NCBI GenBank assembly: GCA_050733935.1
Contig: JBOHUC010000076.1
Coordinates: forward strand, 1 to 30,034
From: JBOHUC01 sp050733935
GTDB lineage: Bacteria > Eisenbacteria > RBG-16-71-46 > DASYSL01
Direction of reading: 5' to 3'
DNA: 30,034 nt
Positions within the stretch are counted from its first letter, which is position 1. Every line of letters begins with the position of its first letter. The notes under the pieces were generated by a model. The model did not search any database and was not told the origin of the DNA. It saw only the letters and a list, made by a program, of their open reading frames with translations. This document shows, one piece after another, positions 16,900 to 24,445 of the stretch. The position numbers and the translations under genes are program-made.

Positions 16900-17966
16900 G
16901 GTCCGGCGGGACGGGCGAGCATGCGGACGACCCGGTGCGCGCGCGGATCGGAGAGGTAGAGCCTTCCTCCTCCGTCGAATGCGACCGATCCCGCCCACAG
17001 ATCTTTCTTTCCGGACGGCGCATACCGGGCGAGCAGGCGACCGCGCGCGTCCCACCACGCGAGCCTCCCCGTCGCGCGGTCGGCGAGCGCCCATGTCCCG
17101 CCGGGACCGAACGCGACCGAGAGCCCTTCGCGCCCGGTCATCCCTTCCGCGAGCGCGAACGATCCCATGGCGCCGCCGAAGGAATCGAGGAGCTGCACGC
17201 GCGCGTTCCCTCCGTCCGCGACGAGGAGCCGCGCGCGCGCGTCGACGGCCACACCGGTCGGATCGTGAAACCGTCCGCCCTGGGTGCCGAAGCCACCCCG
17301 CACGTCGAGCACGGCCCCGAGCGGATCGAACACAATCACGCGGTCGCCTGCGCGATCCGCGACGTAGAGCTCGCCGCCCTGGTCGGAGGAGAAGCCGGTC
17401 GGCTGGATGAGCCCGAGGCGGGCACGCACGGGGTCGCTCTCCAGGTCCACGATCACCCCGATGAAGCGCCCTTCGATGTCGTACTTGACGATGCGCGCAT
17501 TGCCGCGGTCGAGCACCCAGATGTTGAGCGTGCCGCCGACGAACAAGTCGGTCGGTCGATCGAAGCGGCCGGGGTCGTACCCGAAGCCCCCGAACTCGCC
17601 GAGTGTCACCCCGGTCGAGTCGAAGCGGACGACGCGATGGTTCCCGGTGTCCGCGACCAGCACCTGGCCGCGCGGATCGATCGCGATGCCTTCCGGAGTC
17701 GTGAGCTCGCCCGCGCGAACGCCGAAGCGCCCGTACGTCCGCTCAGGGACGAGGACGAACGGCAGTGACGCAAGGGTGTCCGTCGGCGACGCAAGCGTGT
17801 CGGTGGGAGACGACCGTGTGTCCGTCGGAGACACTGTGAGGGAATCGGCGGCGGCGCGCGCCGGGACCGCGGCCGCGAACGCCCACGCGCACGCGAACGC
17901 GGGTGCAAGCGCAAGTCCGCGCAACCTTCGAACGGTCCGTTTCGGGAATCGCAAAGCCGAACGCAC
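16896..17966 (-). CDS. Secreted NHL-repeat (six-bladed propeller type) protein
   Basis: 356 residues. The N-terminus has a basic start and a hydrophobic stretch (LALAPAFACAWAFAAAVPARA), so it is probably exported. Then follows a short low-complexity stalk with three SPTDT units (about residues 46-66). The remainder is NHL repeats: PEGIAIDPRGQVLVADTGNH is a textbook unit, followed by RPTDLFVGGTLNIWVLDRGN, QPTGFSSDQGGELYVADRAG, DPTGVAVDARARLLVADGGN and two weaker ones, enough for one beta-propeller. NHL propellers usually bind protein or peptide partners. The start is GTG at 17966 with only a G-rich upstream stretch, so a different start a few codons away is possible. It lies 26 bases after the DUF5683-like gene and its stop overlaps the SprA-like gene's GTG. 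Confidence 0.88.
   Translation of the reverse strand: MRSALRFPKRTVRRLRGLALAPAFACAWAFAAAVPARAAADSLTVSPTDTRSSPTDTLASPTDTLASLPFVLVPERTYGRFGVRAGELTTPEGIAIDPRGQVLVADTGNHRVVRFDSTGVTLGEFGGFGYDPGRFDRPTDLFVGGTLNIWVLDRGNARIVKYDIEGRFIGVIVDLESDPVRARLGLIQPTGFSSDQGGELYVADRAGDRVIVFDPLGAVLDVRGGFGTQGGRFHDPTGVAVDARARLLVADGGNARVQLLDSFGGAMGSFALAEGMTGREGLSVAFGPGGTWALADRATGRLAWWDARGRLLARYAPSGKKDLWAGSVAFDGGGRLYLSDPRAHRVVRMLARPAGP
17767..17829 (-). repeat. Three 21-base tandem repeats coding SPTDT units
   Basis: Three imperfect 21-base units in frame at 17767-17787, 17788-17808 and 17809-17829, inside the NHL gene just after its signal peptide. They encode SPTDT followed by RS or LA, giving a Ser/Thr/Pro-rich stalk before the propeller. 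Confidence 0.8.
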
Positions 17967-17992
17967 GCCGCCCCCGGGCGGGAACGATCCGA

Positions 17993-18841
17993 TCAGAACG
18001 TGACGACCCAGGCCAGGCGGCTTTCCGTGGCGAGACCGGGGCCCGGACGGACGTCGAACACGAAGCGGCCGACCGGCTGTCCGGGCACGGCCGCCTGCTC
18101 GGCGAGACGCTTCCGGTTGTCGGCGGCCTGACGCGCGGCCATCACGCCCGACACGAGGCGCGTGACGATCGCGGTCCCGAGAGCGAAGCGGCCGTTGTGC
18201 TCGGCCTGGTCCGCCGATTGACGCTGCTCGCGGTAGCGATCGAACGACTCGCGCGTGTCCCAGAACCAGGCGTCCTCGGGGCCGATGCTGTTCTCTTCGA
18301 TGTAGCGCTGCTGCTCCGCCGGATCGTCGATGAAGTACGCGGCCTCACGCATGATGACGTACTGGTTGAAGACCTCGTTCGACTGGTAGAGGCCGACGAG
18401 ACGCCGGAAATCCTCCTCCTTGGTCTCGAGATCGATGCCCGCGTACAGGCGCGCGGTCTCGAACGACGACTCGCGGCGGAGCGTCGACTGGCGCTGGAAC
18501 GTGATGTACGACGCCCACGTGGCCACGTCGAGCGTGAAGAAGATCGCGGCCTGGGTCTTGTGCCCGGTCGAAAGCTGCCCCCAGCCCGGAAGGATGAGCG
18601 ATTTGAGCCCGGCAAGCGCGGGACTCGGTCCCCGGTCGACGGGCGCGGCCGCGGTCGCCTGCGGAGCGATCGACGTCGGGGCCTCCTGGGCCGCGAGCGC
18701 TGCGAGGTGCGTCCCCGCATCGAGCGTCCATGCCGGTGCGAGGAGCGTCGCGCGGGCCGGCGCACCCGACACCGCACCTCGGGCCTCGCCGGCCGCGAGG
18801 CAGGCGAGCGCCCCGAATACGGCACATGCGAACCTTCGCAT
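17993..18841 (-). CDS. DUF5683-like exported protein
   Basis: 282 residues. It has an N-terminal signal peptide (RRFACAVFGALACLAAGEARG). After an Ala/Pro-rich stretch comes LILPGWGQL at about 83-90, followed by a hydrophobic segment (AAIFFTLDVATWASYITF). This is the PGxGQ motif with adjacent membrane-type helix typical of DUF5683 proteins in the FCB group. A charged helical region follows (about 117-215), and the end is strand-like, finishing in Phe (LAWVVTF). The ATG at 18841 overlaps the stop of the upstream gene by one base; an in-frame TTG one codon earlier is less likely. The upstream gene has the same motif, so the two look like a duplicated pair. Biochemical function of the family is unknown. 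Context suggests a role in the outer envelope with the barrel genes downstream. Confidence 0.75.
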   Translation of the reverse strand: MRRFACAVFGALACLAAGEARGAVSGAPARATLLAPAWTLDAGTHLAALAAQEAPTSIAPQATAAAPVDRGPSPALAGLKSLILPGWGQLSTGHKTQAAIFFTLDVATWASYITFQRQSTLRRESSFETARLYAGIDLETKEEDFRRLVGLYQSNEVFNQYVIMREAAYFIDDPAEQQRYIEENSIGPEDAWFWDTRESFDRYREQRQSADQAEHNGRFALGTAIVTRLVSGVMAARQAADNRKRLAEQAAVPGQPVGRFVFDVRPGPGLATESRLAWVVTF

Positions 18842-19722
18842 CAAAACTTCTGCGTCACGCTGATGCCGTACGAGTGATGACGGAGTCCGGGTCGAAGCTT
18901 GAGTTTCAAGGTCAGGTCGTCCTTGAGGGCGATGTTATTCAAGCGGGCGAGATTGAGGGCATCCACGGCGCTCACGATGTGATTCGCGATCAGCACGTAC
19001 AGTCCGGTGTTCGCCTTCCGGGCGTAGCGATCGGTCTCCTCGGCGAGATCGTTTGCGTTGAAGCGGTCATTCGGGTTCGCCCAACCGGACGAATACGAGT
19101 TGTCGAGTGTGACCGTGTCGTAGAACTCGCGCTCATCCCGCTCGTAGATCGTCTTGAGGCGTTGCACCTCGGCGGGACCCACCGTGCCCGCGAGCCGCTC
19201 GAACGAGAACCGGCTCGTGGTCTGGTTCGGATCCCCGACGTACGTGAAGTAGTCATCCCGCGTGTCGTTCTCCTTCGAGCTGAAGGCAGCGAGCGACGCG
19301 AGCGCAATGGCCTCCACGCCCAGGTACAGGTAGCCGCGCGACGAGCCCGAGTAGAGCTGCCCGGTTCCAGGAATGACCGCCGACATTCCGGTCGCGAGCC
19401 CGGGCGACTTCCATCCGTCCACCTCGACTTCGCGATAGGGCGTTTCGGGCGGGACCGGCGTGCCGCCCATTCCGCGATCGATCGTGCGCTGTGCGTAAAT
19501 GAGCATCGGGCGCTCATCGCCTGTGACGAGCGCAGGGACACGATCGAGTGCGGGATCAGCGATGCGGGCGGGAATCGGGAGATCGAACGGAGCGGCCGCG
19601 GCGAGGATCGTGCGTTCATTCGTGCCCGGGGACGACGGCTCGGCTGCGACGCGCGTGCACAGCGCCGCACAACCCGCGAGAGCCAGGGCACAAATCAGCG
19701 ATCCCGACGACGGGCGCTTCAT
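18841..19722 (-). CDS. DUF5683-like predicted lipoprotein
   Basis: 293 residues. The N-terminus MKRPSSGSLICALALAGC has an excellent lipobox LAGC with the lipid-modified cysteine at 18, so the protein is probably membrane-anchored. The DUF5683-type motif is VIPGTGQLYSG (about 116-126), followed by a hydrophobic helix (YLYLGVEAIALASLAAF). A polar helical region and a strand-like C-terminus ending in Phe (GISVTQKF) follow, the same architecture as the next gene. The chosen ATG at 19722 has AGGG about 11 bases upstream; the longer upstream open frame is antisense of other sequence. It is first in the region D envelope gene set, with a 203-base upstream gap that could hold its promoter, and its stop overlaps the next ATG by one base. 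Function unknown. Confidence 0.78.
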   Translation of the reverse strand: MKRPSSGSLICALALAGCAALCTRVAAEPSSPGTNERTILAAAAPFDLPIPARIADPALDRVPALVTGDERPMLIYAQRTIDRGMGGTPVPPETPYREVEVDGWKSPGLATGMSAVIPGTGQLYSGSSRGYLYLGVEAIALASLAAFSSKENDTRDDYFTYVGDPNQTTSRFSFERLAGTVGPAEVQRLKTIYERDEREFYDTVTLDNSYSSGWANPNDRFNANDLAEETDRYARKANTGLYVLIANHIVSAVDALNLARLNNIALKDDLTLKLKLRPGLRHHSYGISVTQKF

Positions 19723-19820
19723 CAAACGAAAACCCTCATGGCGTGGGCCTGGGGCGGGCCGTCCGAACCTGAGCCGGCCGGGCTCCCGGGGGAGCCGGAC
19801 CGAAGTCCCGGTCTGCAAAG

Positions 19821-19851
19821 AGGATACACCGGATCGGGAGAGTGGTTTCAA
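19821..19851 (-). promoter_or_regulatory. Candidate promoter for the envelope gene set
   Basis: On the minus strand TTGAAA (19851-19846), a 19-base spacer, then TATCCT (19826-19821). Spacing is slightly long and the -10 matches 4 of 6 consensus bases. It is the only reasonable sigma70-like pair I see in the 203-base gap upstream of the gene starting at 19722. It would leave a leader of about 90 bases, which contains a GC-rich inverted repeat at 19781-19796. Confidence 0.33.
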
Positions 19852-19874
19852 TACTTTCCGCGGAAGCGCCTCGA

Positions 19875-19900
19875 GGGCCTGCGGGATCGGACCGCAGCCC
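19875..19900 (-). terminator. Hairpin after the M6 protease gene, no T run
   Basis: Arms 19875-19884 and 19892-19900 pair with one bulged base around a 7-base loop, starting about 25 bases past the TAA of the protease gene. A 10-base palindrome CCTTCGAAGG (19899-19908) adjoins it. No T tract follows, so it may be a weak terminator or an mRNA 3'-end stabiliser. Confidence 0.35.
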
Positions 19901-19925
19901 TTCGAAGGAGCACCGGGACAAGGGC

Positions 19926-22900
19926 TTAGCGAATGATCGCGAACGGCTGGGTGAAAACCTGTCCCGCGACTTCGATCCGGGCCACGTAGAGCCCGGACTT
20001 CCGGCCCGAGGGATCCCACACGAGCGCGTTGTCGCTCGAGCTTCCATCGCGCTCGAAGCTGTCCACCTCGTGTGCCGCGCTGTCGAAGATCCGGACCGAG
20101 ACGCGCGCCGGCTCGCTCAGCCGGAACGCGAACGTCACGGGCTTCTGTCGGGCCGGATTCGGAAAGCAGACGAGCGATCCCGGAATGACCGGCGAGGTCA
20201 CGCCCCCCGACGTGAACGAGTACACGCGGCTCGACGAATAGGCGCGACCCGGTCCTCCGCCCTCGCTCGACCAGCCTGAAGACGATCCCCCGGAAGCCGG
20301 AATCAAGAGCGAGAATCCGTAGAGCAGCGTGTCCCCTCCCGCGACGAACAGGAGCGGAGGCCCGTCGACGTCCCCCGGACTCGTGTCGACCGCAGGCGTG
20401 CCACGCGCGGAGACCGAAAGACCGAGCGGAAAGCCCGGAGCGTTCTTCCGATCCGGCTTGAGCCCCGACAGCACTCCGTTTCCGAGCGAGGCGAGCAGGA
20501 GCGGCGTCGAATCGACGCTCGGGATCCTGAGCGTGATCGGGCCGGCCCCGCTTGCGAATCCCTCGCGTTCGACTTCGGGCGGCCAGCCCGGCGACAGCGA
20601 TCCGTTCGTGTTCCAGTAGCCCACCTTGCCGCTCGCGGTCGTGAAAACGACTTCGGGAAGTCCGTCCCCATCCACGTCGTCGAGCGCGGGCGCGTTCACG
20701 GGCTCGCCGAGCGGGCGACTCTGGTTGAGCTGGAACGTCGAGCTCCCCGAGGCGCAACCGTCCTCGGGAGGCGGGCCAAAGGTTCCGAACGCGCCCGCCG
20801 TCCGATCGACGACGCCGACGTAGGGCAGGCCGCCGCCTTCGATCGGCATGCACCCTTCGACCGGTGCCGGGACGGCCGAGAACAGGATCGGCTGGAGAAG
20901 ATGTCCCGCCGGAAACGCATCAACCTCGCCGATCGAAGCTCCCCACAACTTGCCCTGATCGCTCGTCGCATACGCGTCGCGGCCTTCGACCGCGAGTCCG
21001 TTCACGCGCCCGGTCACCGTTCCGACGACCCTGGGAGCCCCCACCGTCGCGTCGACGGCCACGGAGACCACCTCACCGTTCGCAAGGCCCACGTACACGA
21101 GCGCGTCCACCGGAACGCCCGGTGCCGGGGGAAGCGCGCACGCAGGCCCGGCCGTGATCGGAACGGGGAAGTCGACGTGCTGGACCGTGGGCACGCCCCC
21201 GACGCCGATCGTCACGATCGTGAGCCGCCCGCCGCTCTCCCCCGCCGGCGCGACGTCGGCGACCGCGAGCCGCGGTCCCGCAGGGCCCGGGATTGCATGG
21301 ACGACCGCAACCGGGCCGAGCGCGCGCCCGGAGCGGAAGACTGCGTCGCTCGGACCACCCGTGAGCGACGTCCCGTCGCGCTTCCGGACGTGCACCGTCG
21401 AGTCGCCTCCCGTCCACGCAATCCTCGGCTCGACGTCCGTACCAAGCGGCGAAACGACGGGCGAGATTCCTTCGGGCGGCTGGACGACGCGCACGGGCCA
21501 GCCGGCGAGATCCCACAGGCGTGTCACGCGAAGCGCCATGGAGCGTCCCGGCGGGCTCGTGAACTCGATCTCGAGGTGTGGATCGGTGCGCGAGTTCGTC
21601 CGGAGCTTCGGGATCGTGTTGTAGTTGAATTGCCCCCCGGTCTCGCTCGACCACGGATCGGTGAACGTGCCGAGCGCGTACGGTGAATTGAAGTCGCCCA
21701 GGTCGTCGAGGCCGTCCGCTTCTTCGATCTGGAGACCGAAGCGCGCGGGATTCGTGTTGAGACCGAAGCCCGGATCGGCGCGTGGACCGAAGAAATCCGC
21801 GACGCTCTCGTCCACGTGCCACACGAGCGCCCCCGGCCCCGGCAGCAGGTAATCGTATTCGAGCGTGTCGATGCCCGCGGGTCCCAGAATCACTCCGGTG
21901 GTCGGATCCTGGCGCAGGGTGAGCGAGCCGTTCCGGTTCAAATCATCGAGGCGGTTCTCGATCAGGTAGTACTCCTCGCCCGAGAGCGGCACGCGAAGCA
22001 CTTCGGAGCCCTGCGCGCTGTTGCGGAGCGAGTCCTCGAGCCCGTAACTCGGAAACCGCGCAGCCGGCACGTCCTCGTAGACGAGCCGCTTCTGCCACGG
22101 ATCGATCGACGGCGGCAGGAGACCGATGAGGTAGATGACTCCCCCGTTTCCGAGCGGCATTGCGTTGCCGACCAGGTTCCCGACGTCCATGAGATCCCAG
22201 TAGCCGACGGTCGGGAAGCCCGACACGACGTCGTACACGTCACGGTAGCCATAGACCAGGTGCCCGAACTCGTGCGCGAGCACGGCGTTGATCACGCCCT
22301 CGTAGCCGTCCTGGCGGATCGTCTCGGGCGCGACCACGGCCGCGAAGACCGTATCCTGCTTCGTGGGCCCGAGGGCCACGGCGTCCGAGTCCGCGACGCC
22401 GATCGTGAACGTCGGGATGTCGAGCGGGCTGTCCTGGTTCACGTCGCTCTGGAGATCCGAACCCGCGTGAATGATGCAAACGCGGTCGAACGTGCCCCAG
22501 GGAATCGACTCGGTCGTGTCGGCCGCCACCAGGCAATCCCGGAAGAGCCGGACGGCCGTGTTGTAAATGTCGGGGCTGAACGCCCAGGGACCGTGGTCGG
22601 CCATGTCGGTGAGGTGGAATGCCGAGTCGTTCGCCGTCGGATAGACGGTGAACTCGAAGACGGTGCGGCCCGCGGTCTGGTCGCGGTAGTAGCGACGCAA
22701 CGCCTCACCGTGCGCCTCGAAGAACCGCCGGTCGTGCGGCGTGGGATCGTAGGGGCGGTTCATCGTGTCCGGCGGATCGAGCTCGAAGCGCCCGTTGCCG
22801 GACGAGCGCGAGCCATCGCGATCGTTGAGGAAATCGATACGGAGGAGAGCGATCCGAACGGTGTCCTGACCGGGGACCGTCGCGATGACGTCCGGCACGG

Positions 22901-23285
22901 ACGAGAGATCGTGCCCGGCGGAGCCCGTCGCCGTCGCCCTCATCCTCGCCCTCGCCGCGTGGTTCGCGCGCATGCGCTCGAACACGTCGGTGCGCGCCCG
23001 TCGCAGGGGGGAGACGATCGAGCGATCCGGCTCGAATCCGGGTGCAATGAGGTGATGCGGGAATTCCGCGCGGCGCTTCGAGGCCGCGGCGGGCGGCGGT
23101 GTCACGCCGCTCCCGGGAGCTCCTGAAACGCCTGCCGAAGTCCGGGCAGGGCCGGTCGCGCCGCTCGCGCCGGCAGGAGGATTCTTCCGAATAACGATCT
23201 CCCCCGGGTGGCCGGAAACGCCGCCGGGGGGAGACAGGATCAGAAGAACAAGCGCGAGGGTCGCCGAAGAGATGGCGCTCCGCAC
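19926..23285 (-). CDS. Secreted M6-family metalloprotease with C-terminal sorting-type domain
   Basis: 1119 residues. A signal peptide (ATLALVLLILSPPGGVSG) is followed by a pro-region rich in Ala/Pro/Arg. The M6 (immune inhibitor A type) zinc protease core includes VRIALLRIDFLND, EALRRYYRDQTAGR, the active site HEFGH at 338-342 with catalytic Glu339, and a Met-turn-like GYWDLMDVGN (Met366). Residues about 600-1030 look like strand-rich propeller or accessory repeats, including DDVDGDGLPEVVF. The last ~85 residues, starting CFPNPARQKP and containing LSEPARVSVRIF, form a FlgD-like/T9SS type A-like domain. The start GTG at 23285 is 12 bases after the porV-like stop with GGTAAGG upstream. It is probably exported by the PorV-linked system encoded beside it. 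Role: extracellular protein degradation. Confidence 0.9.
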   Translation of the reverse strand: MRSAISSATLALVLLILSPPGGVSGHPGEIVIRKNPPAGASGATGPARTSAGVSGAPGSGVTPPPAAASKRRAEFPHHLIAPGFEPDRSIVSPLRRARTDVFERMRANHAARARMRATATGSAGHDLSSVPDVIATVPGQDTVRIALLRIDFLNDRDGSRSSGNGRFELDPPDTMNRPYDPTPHDRRFFEAHGEALRRYYRDQTAGRTVFEFTVYPTANDSAFHLTDMADHGPWAFSPDIYNTAVRLFRDCLVAADTTESIPWGTFDRVCIIHAGSDLQSDVNQDSPLDIPTFTIGVADSDAVALGPTKQDTVFAAVVAPETIRQDGYEGVINAVLAHEFGHLVYGYRDVYDVVSGFPTVGYWDLMDVGNLVGNAMPLGNGGVIYLIGLLPPSIDPWQKRLVYEDVPAARFPSYGLEDSLRNSAQGSEVLRVPLSGEEYYLIENRLDDLNRNGSLTLRQDPTTGVILGPAGIDTLEYDYLLPGPGALVWHVDESVADFFGPRADPGFGLNTNPARFGLQIEEADGLDDLGDFNSPYALGTFTDPWSSETGGQFNYNTIPKLRTNSRTDPHLEIEFTSPPGRSMALRVTRLWDLAGWPVRVVQPPEGISPVVSPLGTDVEPRIAWTGGDSTVHVRKRDGTSLTGGPSDAVFRSGRALGPVAVVHAIPGPAGPRLAVADVAPAGESGGRLTIVTIGVGGVPTVQHVDFPVPITAGPACALPPAPGVPVDALVYVGLANGEVVSVAVDATVGAPRVVGTVTGRVNGLAVEGRDAYATSDQGKLWGASIGEVDAFPAGHLLQPILFSAVPAPVEGCMPIEGGGLPYVGVVDRTAGAFGTFGPPPEDGCASGSSTFQLNQSRPLGEPVNAPALDDVDGDGLPEVVFTTASGKVGYWNTNGSLSPGWPPEVEREGFASGAGPITLRIPSVDSTPLLLASLGNGVLSGLKPDRKNAPGFPLGLSVSARGTPAVDTSPGDVDGPPLLFVAGGDTLLYGFSLLIPASGGSSSGWSSEGGGPGRAYSSSRVYSFTSGGVTSPVIPGSLVCFPNPARQKPVTFAFRLSEPARVSVRIFDSAAHEVDSFERDGSSSDNALVWDPSGRKSGLYVARIEVAGQVFTQPFAIIR

Positions 23286-23297
23286 GGCCGCCTTACC

Positions 23298-24287
23298 CTA
23301 GAACTGGGCGCCGAGGGAGAACTTGCTGACGCGGTCGAGGCCCGACGCCTGCGGGATGCTCGCGTAGTCGAATTCGAACCCTCGATAGCCGATCCCGAGC
23401 CCGAACGTCGGATCCTTGATGTCGCCGTCGTCGTCGTAGACGTAGCCGGCGCGGACCGCGATGTTGACCGACGTCTGGTATCCGGCTTCGACGCCGCCGT
23501 TCCAGATCGGCTTCGGGAAGCGCTCCTCACCGGTCGTCGTCTCGAACTTGACCAGCAGCTGGTTCACGTCGGCGGCGACCAGCACGTGCGCGGCATTCTT
23601 GTTGTACGCGTTCACCGCGACGCCCGCCTTCAGGTTCCGGAAGATCGCGTCGTTCCGGTCCGGGGCGATGAACGAGATGTTCGGTCCCAGGTTCTGCACG
23701 GTGAGCCCGACGTTCACCATGTCACCGGGAACCTTGTAGAGCGCGCCAAGGTCGAACGCGAACGTCGTCCCGACCGCGGCCTGCGAGAGACCCGCGACGG
23801 CCGGTGCCAGGTCGACGCGGATGTACTTGAAGCTCGCGCCGACACCGAGCCCGTCCATCACCTTGGTGCCGTACGAGAGCGTGGGCGCGACTTCGTAGGA
23901 CGTGAAGTCCTGTCCGAGCTCGCCGGTTTCGGAGCTCGCCGTGCTGGTGCCGTAATTGAGGTAGACAATCGACGCGCCGAACGTGCCCCACGTCTTCACC
24001 GGGAACGTGAACGAGGGAAAGATGTACGCCACGTCGTCGGCCAGGTCCGGCACGAGCTTCGAATATGTGATCTGGCCGTCCTTCTTCTCTGGCAGGAGCC
24101 CGAGGCCCCCGGGATTCCACCACGTCGCTGTCCCGTCGTCCGCGACGGCAACGAACGCCTGCCCCATCCCGTTCGCCCGACCCGTGGGCGGAATGCTCAA
24201 GGAGATCGCCGCCGTCGTTTGTGCCGACGCATCGGCAGCGAGACCCACGGCACCCAGGAAGAGACCTGCAAGTACTAGACGACGCAT
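23298..24287 (-). CDS. porV: PorV/PorQ-family outer-membrane barrel (T9SS shuttle-like)
   Basis: 329 residues. Signal peptide MRRLVLAGLFLGAVGLAADA with cleavage near Ala22. The mature start has the family pattern: SIPPTGRANGMGQAFVAVAD then TATWWNPGGLGLL. The rest is alternating strands with repeated glycines and aromatic ends, closing in Phe (KFSLGAQF), as expected for a 14-strand FadL-like barrel. In characterised Bacteroidota PorV carries cargo from the translocon to the sortase PorU. Here a PorU-like gene lies directly upstream, the neighbour arrangement known from Porphyromonas. PorV and PorQ are related, so the symbol rests partly on context. A strong Shine-Dalgarno GGAGG (24295-24299) precedes the ATG. 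It is separated from the PorU-like gene by a terminator and is followed after 12 bases by the M6 protease. Confidence 0.85.
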   Translation of the reverse strand: MRRLVLAGLFLGAVGLAADASAQTTAAISLSIPPTGRANGMGQAFVAVADDGTATWWNPGGLGLLPEKKDGQITYSKLVPDLADDVAYIFPSFTFPVKTWGTFGASIVYLNYGTSTASSETGELGQDFTSYEVAPTLSYGTKVMDGLGVGASFKYIRVDLAPAVAGLSQAAVGTTFAFDLGALYKVPGDMVNVGLTVQNLGPNISFIAPDRNDAIFRNLKAGVAVNAYNKNAAHVLVAADVNQLLVKFETTTGEERFPKPIWNGGVEAGYQTSVNIAVRAGYVYDDDGDIKDPTFGLGIGYRGFEFDYASIPQASGLDRVSKFSLGAQF

Positions 24288-24309
24288 GACTTAGCCTCCG
24301 GTGGGACGA

Positions 24310-24364
24310 CAAAAATACGTGCGCGGACACCGCATGATACCCCGCTCCCCGGCCCCCGTCGCAA
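24310..24364 (-). promoter_or_regulatory. Candidate promoter region of the porV-like gene
   Basis: A terminator lies just upstream, so a promoter is expected here. Two possibilities are visible. One is TTGCGA (24364-24359), 19 bases, TATCAT (24339-24334). The other is TATTTTTG (24317-24310), which fits the Bacteroidota -7 pattern TAnnTTTG but has no convincing -33 partner. I cannot choose between them. Confidence 0.3.
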
Positions 24365-24414
24365 AAAATTCCCACCTCCGGGAGAGCCGCGCGGGCCCGT
24401 GCCGGGGGTGGGAA
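24363..24414 (-). terminator. Intrinsic terminator after the PorU-like gene
   Basis: On the minus strand TTCCCACC (24414-24407) pairs perfectly with GGTGGGAA (24376-24369). After one mismatch, a further four pairs CCGG/CCGG (24405-24402 with 24381-24378) extend the stem. Six T (24368-24363) follow directly. It starts 31 bases past the stop codon. It separates the trm112-porU unit from the porV-M6 unit. Confidence 0.8.
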
Positions 24415-24445
24415 GGCCGTGCGGCCGGCCGCGCCCTGGTTCCCC

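Noticed and set aside
14410..16959. 849-residue plus-strand open frame
   Set aside because: Arg/Glu/Ala-rich antisense of the large beta-protein gene; in high-GC DNA the opposite strand often stays open. No domain, signal peptide or ribosome site fits.
19781..19796. GC-rich GGCTCCC/GGGAGCC inverted repeat as terminator
   Set aside because: The full pairing leaves a two-base loop and there is no T tract; likely just leader structure or chance in GC-rich DNA.
19723..20853. Extension of the DUF5683-like lipoprotein to a 670-residue protein
   Set aside because: The upstream part overlaps the M6 protease in another frame and lacks any family signal. The internal ATG starts a perfect lipoprotein signal.
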